Assembly (NCBI GenBank): GCA_910585805.1
Contig: CAJUFB010000025.1
Span: 1-51,654 of the forward strand
DNA from: an uncultured Acetatifactor sp.
Lineage (GTDB): Bacteria; Bacillota; Clostridia; Lachnospirales; Lachnospiraceae
Reading direction: 5' to 3'
DNA: 51,654 nucleotides
This document shows, in pieces, positions 1 to 6,486 of this stretch. The translations under genes were made by a program, and so were the position numbers. Numbering within the stretch: position 1 is the stretch's first letter; each line of letters begins with the position of its first letter. Under the pieces are notes generated by a model. That model made no database searches, was not told the origin of the DNA, and saw only the letters and a program-made list of their open reading frames with translations.

Positions 1-169
1 TGGTAAACTCATATATGTAATAACTCTTTCGCGTGGTTTTTATCCTTTTTGGTTTGGCAACTATAGGATAACATAAAACCATATGGAAGGGTTATTCTTT
101 TTATTGAAAACTTTTAACTCACAAGATGATAAGGCACATGCTAACAAAAATGTAAAAAGGTTGGGTAAA

Positions 170-1186
170 ATGGAGAGAAGAATCGATCAGCAGAAAATAC
201 CTGTAAGAACGTTGTATACCGGAGAGAAGATTCCCTGTATGGGACTCGGAACATTCGGCTCGGACAAATACAGCGCAGACATGGTATCTGAGGCTATTTA
301 TGGAGCCATAAAGTATGGTTACAGATTGATAGATTGTGCAGCCGTCTATCAAAATGAGGATAAAATAGGTCAGGTGCTACAGCGCCTTTTTGAGGAAAAA
401 GCGGTAGAGAGGAAAGAGTTATTCATTACCTCAAAAGTTTGGAATGATATGCATAGGGAGGGGCAGGTAAAGGAATCCTGTAAGAAAAGTCTTCTGGATT
501 TGAAATTGGATTATCTGGATTTGTATTTTGTCCACTGGCCTTTTCCAAACTACCATGCGCCTGGATGCAGCGGGGATGCAAGGAACCAGGATTCTAAACC
601 TTTTTCGGTGGAGGAGTTTATGTCAGTATGGCATCAATGCGAGGAACTGGTGGACGAGGGACTGGTGCGATATATTGGCATGAGCAATATGACAATTCCA
701 AAGTTAGAGGCAGTCTTGCCGCTCTGTAGGATACAGCCTGTTGCATTGGAGATGGAACTGCATCCATCATTTCAGCAGCCGGAGCTCTTTGCCTATGCGA
801 AGAAGCATGACATTTTGCCTGTGGGATACTGTCCTATAGGTTCTCCCTCGAGGCCGGAACGTGACAGGACTGCAGAGGATGTTGTAGATACGGCCCTTTT
901 GGCAGTTAGGAAAGCCGCTGAGGTGCATCAGGTACATCCGGCAGTAATCTGTCTCAAATGGGCAGTGCAGAGAGGTCAGGTTCCCATTCCTTTTTCTGTA
1001 AAGGAGCCGCAGTATATTTCGAACCTTAAATGTGTTACCGAGGATCCGCTGACAGAAGAAGAGATGGAGGCAATCCGGCTGGAGGATAAAAACTGCCGCC
1101 TGGTCAAAGGGCAGGTCTTCCTATGGGAAGGAGCTAAAGGTTGGGAAGACCTTTGGGATTTAGATGGTACTATAACTGGTAGATAG
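170..1186 (+). CDS. Aldo/keto reductase
   Basis: Predicted cytosolic NAD(P)H-dependent aldo/keto reductase of 338 aa, reducing aldehydes or ketones; the substrate cannot be read from sequence. The AKR catalytic tetrad is visible in order: D55 and Y60 in RLIDCAAVYQNE, K89 in FITSKVWND, and H122 in YFVHWPFP. The nucleotide-binding end is present (IPFSVKEPQYISN). The frame opens upstream to an ATG at 83, but the first 29 codons are low-complexity and unlike the family, so I start at the ATG at 170 (MERRIDQQKIPVRTL). No strong Shine-Dalgarno precedes either start. A hairpin terminator follows the stop, so this is probably a single-gene transcript. Family call is firm, specificity unknown. Confidence 0.9.
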   Translation: MERRIDQQKIPVRTLYTGEKIPCMGLGTFGSDKYSADMVSEAIYGAIKYGYRLIDCAAVYQNEDKIGQVLQRLFEEKAVERKELFITSKVWNDMHREGQVKESCKKSLLDLKLDYLDLYFVHWPFPNYHAPGCSGDARNQDSKPFSVEEFMSVWHQCEELVDEGLVRYIGMSNMTIPKLEAVLPLCRIQPVALEMELHPSFQQPELFAYAKKHDILPVGYCPIGSPSRPERDRTAEDVVDTALLAVRKAAEVHQVHPAVICLKWAVQRGQVPIPFSVKEPQYISNLKCVTEDPLTEEEMEAIRLEDKNCRLVKGQVFLWEGAKGWEDLWDLDGTITGR

Positions 1187-1194
1187 ATAAAAAG

Positions 1195-1233
1195 AAAAAG
1201 GCTGCTGTAATGTAGATTTGCGGCAGCCTTTTC
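1195..1233 (+). terminator. Rho-independent terminator after the aldo/keto reductase
   Basis: Perfect 8-bp stem AAGGCTGC (1198-1205) / GCAGCCTT (1223-1230), preceded by an A-tract and followed by TT. It lies 12 nt after the reductase stop and before the next gene. The T-run is short, so strength is uncertain. Confidence 0.65.
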
Positions 1234-1279
1234 CATACAGATAATTTTTTACGATATGGGAAAGGACAAGGTGTCAAAT

Positions 1280-2329
1280 ATGGCTGGACTGGAATTTGAT
1301 AAGGATGAGATTTATGAATTGATTGACAAAATCATTGAGCGCACCATGCGTATGGACATGAGTTGGGACTGGCCATGTGGAGTGGCATATTATGGAATCA
1401 GCAGGGCATATGAGACAACTGGGAACGAGAAGTATCTGAATCTGATGAAGGACAGGATTGATGAATATATGGAGCTTGGGCTTCCGGATTGGACTGTGAA
1501 TACCTGTGCAATGGGACATTGCCTGATTACGCTTTACGAATCAACAGGGGAGGAAAAATACTGGGAAATAGTAATGGAAAAAGCGGAGTATCTCAGGAAA
1601 GACGCATTGCGTTTTGGAAATTCTGTATTGCAGCATACGGTATCGCAGAAAAATGATTTCCCTGAACAGGCATGGGCTGATACTCTGTTTATGGCAGCAT
1701 TCTTTCTGCTGCGTGTAGGGGTGAAACTGAAATCAGAGGATATCATCCATGATGCATTGAATCAATGGTACTGGCACATCAAGTATCTTCAGAATGCAGA
1801 GACCGGACTTTGGTATCATGGTTACAATAACCTTACCCAAAATCATATGTCTGGATTTTATTGGGGGAGGGCAAATGCATGGGCGGCATATACCATGGCG
1901 CAGGTGGGTATCGTGCTGCCGGAATGCTATCTGTATCCGGAGTATCTGGATATAGTTGGTTCTTCAAATGAGCAACTGGCAGCATTGAAGCTGTTACAAA
2001 CAGAAAATGGATTGTGGCGTACTATATTGGATGACGAAGAGTCCTATGAAGAAGTATCGGCATCCTTTGGAATTGCAGCAGCAATGTTGGTAAGGGGGAA
2101 TCCGCTTCATATAAAATATATCAATCATTTCATTCAAGGTGCCAGGAAAAATATCAGTGTGGATGGGCGGGTGATGAATGTATCTGGAGGGACGGCGGTG
2201 ATGAAAGACCGGGATGGCTACTGCAGAATATCAAAGGATTGGATACAAGGATGGGGGCAGGGCCTTGCACTAGCGTTCTATTCGGATTTGTTGGACAGCG
2301 AAAAACACAGGCGTGATGGCGCATTGTAG
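1280..2329 (+). CDS. Glycoside hydrolase family 105-type (unsaturated rhamnogalacturonyl/glucuronyl hydrolase)
   Basis: About 349 aa, an (alpha/alpha)6-barrel enzyme of the YteR/YesR (GH88/GH105) type, which removes the unsaturated uronic acid left by polysaccharide lyases from oligosaccharides. Visible family signatures are WDWPCGVAYYGI near residues 29-40, the Asp of WADTLFMAAFF (D134), the SGFYWGRANAWAA block near 191-202, and WIQGWGQG near 321. No signal peptide is seen, so it probably acts inside the cell on imported oligosaccharides. The ATG at 1280 has AAGG about 8 nt upstream and is preferred over the ATG at 1256, which has no ribosome site. No lyase or transporter sits next to it, so the exact substrate is inferred from the family only. 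Confidence 0.85.
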   Translation: MAGLEFDKDEIYELIDKIIERTMRMDMSWDWPCGVAYYGISRAYETTGNEKYLNLMKDRIDEYMELGLPDWTVNTCAMGHCLITLYESTGEEKYWEIVMEKAEYLRKDALRFGNSVLQHTVSQKNDFPEQAWADTLFMAAFFLLRVGVKLKSEDIIHDALNQWYWHIKYLQNAETGLWYHGYNNLTQNHMSGFYWGRANAWAAYTMAQVGIVLPECYLYPEYLDIVGSSNEQLAALKLLQTENGLWRTILDDEESYEEVSASFGIAAAMLVRGNPLHIKYINHFIQGARKNISVDGRVMNVSGGTAVMKDRDGYCRISKDWIQGWGQGLALAFYSDLLDSEKHRRDGAL

Positions 2330-2783
2330 TCCTGAAATTTTGTATCTATATTATTTCGTGCAGTTTCAAAAGTGTAAGTTCCACATGCAATGCTTATACA
2401 GTACCACCATCTGTCCAATCGGATAAGGCAAAAAACATACAAACTATATTGTAATAATTGATTTGGACAAGATGGTGGCAACTGTTTCAGGATGAAAAAA
2501 CTAGGATTTTTCTGGTGGGGAATGGAACACGTTTTTTATTGCTTTGTAAAGGGCGTTACCGCCCGGTCTTTTGTAAAGCCCTTCGGGTATTGGGCTGTAA
2601 GAGGATTACTTTGGCAATTAAAAAACTGCCATAACCAGGACAGGGCAGAACTTACCCTGTTCCGGCTCATAGCAGTCTGAGTGTCAGTTTATGAAGTTAT
2701 GATTTTATCCACTAAAGATTTTAACAAGCGTCAGGAGGAAAGTCAACAAAAGATAGAGGACACATACCGGCGCTGACCGCACA
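2330..2783. other. Intergenic stretch rich in hairpins, no convincing gene
   Basis: This stretch holds a long imperfect inverted repeat (2404-2478) and then a cluster of short stems: GGGCG/CGCCC at 2551-2564, AGCCC/GGGCT near 2577-2602, and ACAGGG/CCCTGT near 2640-2661. A 62-codon frame at 2492-2680 runs through the hairpins. It has only a weak ribosome site and resembles no family, so I do not call it a gene. The stem cluster could be an uncharacterised structured RNA or a leftover of a mobile element. Confidence 0.4.
2404..2478. repeat. Imperfect inverted repeat, about 15-bp arms
   Basis: The left arm CCACCATCTGTCCAA (2404-2418) matches the reverse complement of TTGGACAAGATGGTGG (2463-2478) apart from one inserted base. 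About 44 bases separate the arms. No T-run follows, so it is not a standard terminator. It may be the end of a small mobile element or a structured RNA. Confidence 0.5.
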
Positions 2784-2812
2784 TTGCTATTTGGAACCGG
2801 CCGTGCTATAAT
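2784..2812 (+). promoter_or_regulatory. SigA-type promoter for the zinc-ribbon gene
   Basis: TTGCTA (2784-2789) and a perfect TATAAT (2807-2812) are separated by 17 bases. The predicted transcript would start about 90 nt before the ATG at 2908, which has its own AAAGGAG site. Confidence 0.65.
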
Positions 2813-2907
2813 CAGTACAATAATGTGGATGTTACAAAGCAATCCGCAATTTTCGAAGATTGCAAGGAACAAAGACTATATCTATAAAAGAAAAGGAGCT
2901 GATAAGG

Positions 2908-3930
2908 ATGGCTAAATCAACGTATATCCCGCCCGAGGACTGGACCCCGGAGCAGGTTCAGGCAAAATTACAGAATCTCATCGATCATGTGGAGCGTTTG
3001 AACGACGACTGGTGGGACGACGATCTGAAAGGACTCATCAATGTCCACGGCGTCTTTTCCCCGGAACTGGCCCGGGCCGCCCTGGAGAAGGAAGTGTACC
3101 GCCCCAGCGAGATTTATTACCACGCCCCGGAGGACGTGCGCGACGGCCTGATTGCCAGGCTGTTGGAGACAGAGGATTCTATGACAGCGGGAAACCTGAT
3201 GTGCTGTCTGGCCATGCAGGGGGATGATAAGGCGTTGGAGACCCTCCATGAGTTGGAGCAGCATCCACGCCCCTGGCGGGAAAAGCTGTATGTGGGCCCC
3301 TCGGTGTATGCCCAGTGCGGCGGATGGACCTTTGACAAAGCCGGGAAGAGGCGGCAGCTGAATTTCGATACCTGTTATCCTCTCATCAAGGGGGACCGGG
3401 CCCGGGACGGCGCCGTACATATTTTCCGCCCCCGAAAGGACCGGTGTCCGGAGTGCGGCGGCAGGCTGTCGGACTTCCTGGTGCTGGACGGACGGGACCA
3501 GCGTCTGCGCTTTCTGGGCATAGACGGTATCTTCACCGCCACCGCCTGCCTTGGCTGCATTCCCTGGGCCAACCCGTCCTACTCCCGTTTTACCCTGGAC
3601 GGGGGCAGCACCCCCATTTTCCCTTATGAGGGCAGCGGCGAGGAGGCCATGGAGGACGAGGATGTGGAGCAGATGGGGGACAACCCCTATGTGCTGGCCG
3701 GTGAGCCGGCGCCCCTCTTCTATGGGGCGGACTGGGACGAGGTCAGCACCATTGGCGGCTTCCCCTTCTGGATCCAGGACTGGGAGTACACTCCCTGTCC
3801 TGACTGCGGCAGGCCCATGAAATTCGTGGCCAAGCTTTCATGGGAGATGCTGGACTTTATGGAGGGCAACTGCTATGTGGAAGTATGCCCGGAGTGCCAG
3901 GTGGCCTCCATGCACCACCAGCAGACCTGA
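2908..3930 (+). CDS. Zinc-ribbon-containing protein of unknown function
   Basis: 340-aa cytosolic protein I cannot assign to a named family. Four CxxC pairs are visible: C180/C183, C214/C217, C297/C300 and C327/C330. They are spaced like two split zinc ribbons, so structural zinc is likely. A segment near residues 282-292 (IGGFPFWIQDW) recalls the GG.P.W motif of YwqG/DUF1963-like proteins, a weak resemblance. The N-terminal 130 residues are charged, with a WWDDD patch. The ATG at 2908 is chosen because AAAGGAG lies 9 nt upstream; the in-frame ATG at 2860 has no such site. The gene is visibly more GC-rich than its flanks and stands alone behind its own promoter, which hints at separate acquisition. 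Confidence 0.75.
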   Translation: MAKSTYIPPEDWTPEQVQAKLQNLIDHVERLNDDWWDDDLKGLINVHGVFSPELARAALEKEVYRPSEIYYHAPEDVRDGLIARLLETEDSMTAGNLMCCLAMQGDDKALETLHELEQHPRPWREKLYVGPSVYAQCGGWTFDKAGKRRQLNFDTCYPLIKGDRARDGAVHIFRPRKDRCPECGGRLSDFLVLDGRDQRLRFLGIDGIFTATACLGCIPWANPSYSRFTLDGGSTPIFPYEGSGEEAMEDEDVEQMGDNPYVLAGEPAPLFYGADWDEVSTIGGFPFWIQDWEYTPCPDCGRPMKFVAKLSWEMLDFMEGNCYVEVCPECQVASMHHQQT

Positions 3931-4186
3931 CAACAGCCGGGTCCGGCGTTCAAATCCCCGGTCACACCCCTGGTGGCGCAGGGCTGCAATGTATTGCTTG
4001 CAAAGGAGATATATGGTACATAAAATAGAATACGGAAACTGGGAAAACGCGAAATCCTCTTATCTGCCAGGCTGGAGGGTGAAAAGGGGCTGTGTATTCT
4101 TCCATAGCTAAGGAAGCGTTTAAATACGGTTATAAGCCATCAAAAGAAAGCGTGCAATGATTTTGGCAGCAGAAAACGAGAAAAGG
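3931..4186. other. Intergenic stretch with a tRNA T-arm-like fragment
   Basis: No supported gene. GTTCAAATCCCCGG (about 3949-3962) resembles the T-arm of a tRNA, but no D-arm or anticodon arm precedes it, because the sequence upstream is the 3' end of the zinc-ribbon gene. Short open frames here lack ribosome sites and homology. Confidence 0.3.
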
Positions 4187-4215
4187 TTGAATTTCATTTC
4201 CTAAATGTGTATACT
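4187..4215 (+). promoter_or_regulatory. SigA-type promoter for metY
   Basis: TTGAAT (4187-4192), 17-base spacer, TATACT (4210-4215). Predicted start is near 4222, leaving a leader of about 60 nt with a strong AGGAGG before the ATG at 4281. No SAM riboswitch core is recognisable in the leader. Confidence 0.7.
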
Positions 4216-4280
4216 GGAAAATAGTTCCGGCTTATACAGGGGGCGATTCAGAATAGAAATCAGATCAGGAGGAAAACGAT

Positions 4281-5558
4281 ATGAAGATCAGCAGTATATG
4301 TGTACAGGGCGGCTACACGCCGGGAAACGGGGAGCCCCGTCAGATTCCCATCATTCAGAGCACTACGTTCAAATACGACACCAGTGAGGATATGGGAAAG
4401 CTCTTCGACCTGGAGGCAAGCGGTTATTTCTATACCAGGCTCCAGAATCCCACCAATGACTATGTGGCGGCGAAAATCACCCGGCTGGAGGGCGGTACGG
4501 CTGGGATGCTGACCAGCAGCGGACAGGCCGCTAATTTCTATGCACTGTTTAACATCTGCAGCTGCGGCGACCACATTGTGTCTTCCAGTACCATATACGG
4601 CGGCACTTTCAACCTGATTTCCGTTACTATGAAAAAGATGGGCATCGATGTCACGTTTGTCAGCCCTGACGCGTCCGAAGAGGAGCTGAATGCGGCCTTC
4701 CGGGACAATACAAAAGCGATGTTCGGCGAAACCATAGCCAATCCGGCTCTGACTGTGCTTGACATTGAGAAGTTTGCCAGATGCGCCCATGCCCACGGCG
4801 TTCCGCTGATTGTGGACAATACTTTTGCGACTCCCGTCAACTGCAGGCCTTTTGAGTGGGGAGCGGATATCGTGACCCATTCCACCACCAAATATATGGA
4901 CGGCCATGGGGCAGCCGTGGGCGGCGCTATCGTGGACAGCGGGAACTTTGACTGGATGGCACATGCGGACAAGTATCCCGGGCTCTGTACCCCGGATGAC
5001 AGCTACCACGGAATTACTTACGCCGAAAAATTCGGAAAGGAAGGCGCTTTCATCACCAAATGTACGGCACAGCTGATGAGGGATTTCGGCTCCATTCAGA
5101 GTCCTCAGAATGCTTTCCTGCTGAACCTGGGACTGGAGAGCCTGCATGTGCGCATGAAACGGCATTGTGAGAACGGATTGGCGGTGGCGGAATTCCTTTC
5201 AAAGCATCCCGGGGTGGCTTATGTCAATTACTGCGGCCTGCCGGGAGATAAATATTTTTGCCTGGCACAGAAATACCTGCCTGAAGGAAGCTGCGGTGTT
5301 GTCTCCTTCGGCCTGAAGGGCGGACGTGAGGCAGCCGGAATCTTTATGAAGAATCTGAAGCTTGCCGCTATTGAGACCCATGTGGCGGATGCCCGCACAT
5401 GCTGCCTGAACCCGGCTTCCAGCACGCATCGCCAGATGACGGACGAGCAGCTGAAGGAAGCCGGTGTGCCTGCCGAACTCATCCGTATCAGCTGCGGGAT
5501 TGAGGATAAAGAGGACCTGATTGCGGATATTGCACAGGCGCTGGAGTGCTGCGGCTGA
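4281..5558 (+). CDS. metY: O-acetylhomoserine aminocarboxypropyltransferase (sulfhydrylase)
   Basis: 425-aa PLP enzyme of the Cys/Met metabolism family, predicted to make homocysteine from O-acetylhomoserine and sulfide in the cytosol. Visible features are the N-terminal QIPIIQSTTF block, the YTRLQNPTND substrate/PLP region (51-60), the SSGQAA phosphate-binding turn, D179 in VDNTFATP, and the Schiff-base lysine K204 in THSTTKYMDGHG. Length is normal for O-acetylhomoserine sulfhydrylase and longer than MetB/MetC. The start has AGGAGG at ideal spacing. It stands alone behind its own promoter. A cystathionine lyase or synthase role is less likely given the length and the THSTTKY motif. Confidence 0.92.
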   Translation: MKISSICVQGGYTPGNGEPRQIPIIQSTTFKYDTSEDMGKLFDLEASGYFYTRLQNPTNDYVAAKITRLEGGTAGMLTSSGQAANFYALFNICSCGDHIVSSSTIYGGTFNLISVTMKKMGIDVTFVSPDASEEELNAAFRDNTKAMFGETIANPALTVLDIEKFARCAHAHGVPLIVDNTFATPVNCRPFEWGADIVTHSTTKYMDGHGAAVGGAIVDSGNFDWMAHADKYPGLCTPDDSYHGITYAEKFGKEGAFITKCTAQLMRDFGSIQSPQNAFLLNLGLESLHVRMKRHCENGLAVAEFLSKHPGVAYVNYCGLPGDKYFCLAQKYLPEGSCGVVSFGLKGGREAAGIFMKNLKLAAIETHVADARTCCLNPASSTHRQMTDEQLKEAGVPAELIRISCGIEDKEDLIADIAQALECCG

Positions 5559-5603
5559 ATTTTATACTGCACACCAATGAAAGCAGCAGTAAACGAGAGC
5601 GAA

Positions 5604-5658
5604 AGACCGCCAGCCATATATGCTCGCTTTAGACAGATAAGTAAATCCCGGCGGTCTT
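5604..5658. repeat. Inverted repeat downstream of metY
   Basis: AAGACCGCC (5604-5612) and GGCGGTCTT (5650-5658) form a perfect 9-bp stem around a 37-nt loop, with a competing short pairing AGCGA/CGCT. No U-run follows, so its terminator role is doubtful. Further small stems follow before the next gene: AGCCGA/TCGGCT near 5672, CCGG/CCGG near 5738 and AATAC/GTATT near 5759. Confidence 0.45.
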
Positions 5659-5805
5659 GAGTATGACAGGAGAAGCCGATTTCGGCTAAAATGGCATCCT
5701 GAAATTGTAACCTGCAGAGGGTACTGCGGATGAACCGGGGACACCGGCCGGCGGCTGTGAATACGGAAGTGTATTCTTGCGGGATATGCACAGGAGGTGG
5801 ATAGT

Positions 5806-6303
5806 TTGGGCAGATGGGACAAAAAGGACGGAAAGCCTTCCGCGGAAGAGAAATTCCCTGCGGAAGAAAAACGTTCCGGAAAAGAAAAGCGCTTTGCGGA
5901 AAAAAAGCATTCGAAAGAAAAACATTTCATAGAAGGGAAAGATTCAGGAAAGAATTTTACAGAAGAATATTCCGATAAAAAAATGGAATGTAAAGATTTC
6001 GAGAAGCGTATTCCCGATTTTATAGCGAAGAAAATGGATTATCCCACCCTGAAGCGTTTCTATGAGCATGTACAGCAATGTCCGGACTGCCGGGAAGAGT
6101 TGGACATTCAATTCCTGGTACAGGAGGGCATGCAGCGTCTGGAGGAGGGAAATGCCTTTGACCTGCAGACGGAATTGGAACAGCGGATGGAAGAAGCAGT
6201 AAAGAGCATCCGTTACCACAGTGCATTCCTGTACCTGGGGATTGCCATGGAGATTGTTGCCGTGGTGTTGCTGGCAGGTATTGTGATATGGATATTATTG
6301 TGA
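5806..6303 (+). CDS. zf-HC2 (anti-sigma-like) membrane protein
   Basis: 165-aa protein with three parts. Residues 1-59 are a Lys/Glu-rich, imperfectly repeated low-complexity segment (AEEK, KEK, AEKK units). Residues 60-100 are a zf-HC2-like zinc motif with C62, H88, C92 and C95, as in anti-sigma factors. The last 27 residues are one membrane helix, so the zinc domain should face the cytosol. The TTG at 5806 is preferred because AGGAGG lies 8 nt upstream; the GTG at 5797 overlaps that site. An ATG at 5983 (MECKDFEKRIP) is a possible shorter start. No sigma factor gene is adjacent, so a regulatory role is only inferred. Confidence 0.7.
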   Translation: MGRWDKKDGKPSAEEKFPAEEKRSGKEKRFAEKKHSKEKHFIEGKDSGKNFTEEYSDKKMECKDFEKRIPDFIAKKMDYPTLKRFYEHVQQCPDCREELDIQFLVQEGMQRLEEGNAFDLQTELEQRMEEAVKSIRYHSAFLYLGIAMEIVAVVLLAGIVIWILL

Positions 6304-6317
6304 AAGTCCTGCATCTT

Positions 6318-6417
6318 GCCTTGCGGAAAACGCGCAGTCAAAATGAGCTCCCCTGCTCATTTTGCAAGACAGCTGTGCGCCAAACCGCATGTCCAAAGGC
6401 GGCACGCCTTGCGGTTT
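6318..6417. repeat. Palindromic intergenic block upstream of polA
   Basis: CAAAATGAGC / GCTCATTTTG (6339-6348 / 6355-6364) is a perfect 10-bp hairpin with a 6-nt loop. It is followed by AAACCGCA / TGCGGTTT (6382-6389 / 6410-6417), which encloses AGGC / GCCT. GCCTTGCGG occurs twice, near 6318 and 6407. The block resembles a REP-like extragenic palindrome more than a terminator, since neither hairpin has a U-run. Confidence 0.5.
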
Positions 6418-6486
6418 GTGTGCATCTTCAAATTGGACTCTGCGGTATTCCTTAGCGCGGAGCAGACAAAAAGGCGGTAAGAAGAT

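Noticed and set aside
2492..2680. 62-codon frame as a gene
   Set aside because: Weak ribosome site, no homology recognised, and it runs through a hairpin cluster.
4029..4280. SAM riboswitch before metY
   Set aside because: A CTCTTATC-like string occurs near 4055, but the conserved SAM-I junction and core are absent and a SigA promoter lies after it.
4260..5165. 301-codon minus-strand frame opposite metY
   Set aside because: Antisense shadow of a conserved PLP enzyme; no domain and no start signals.
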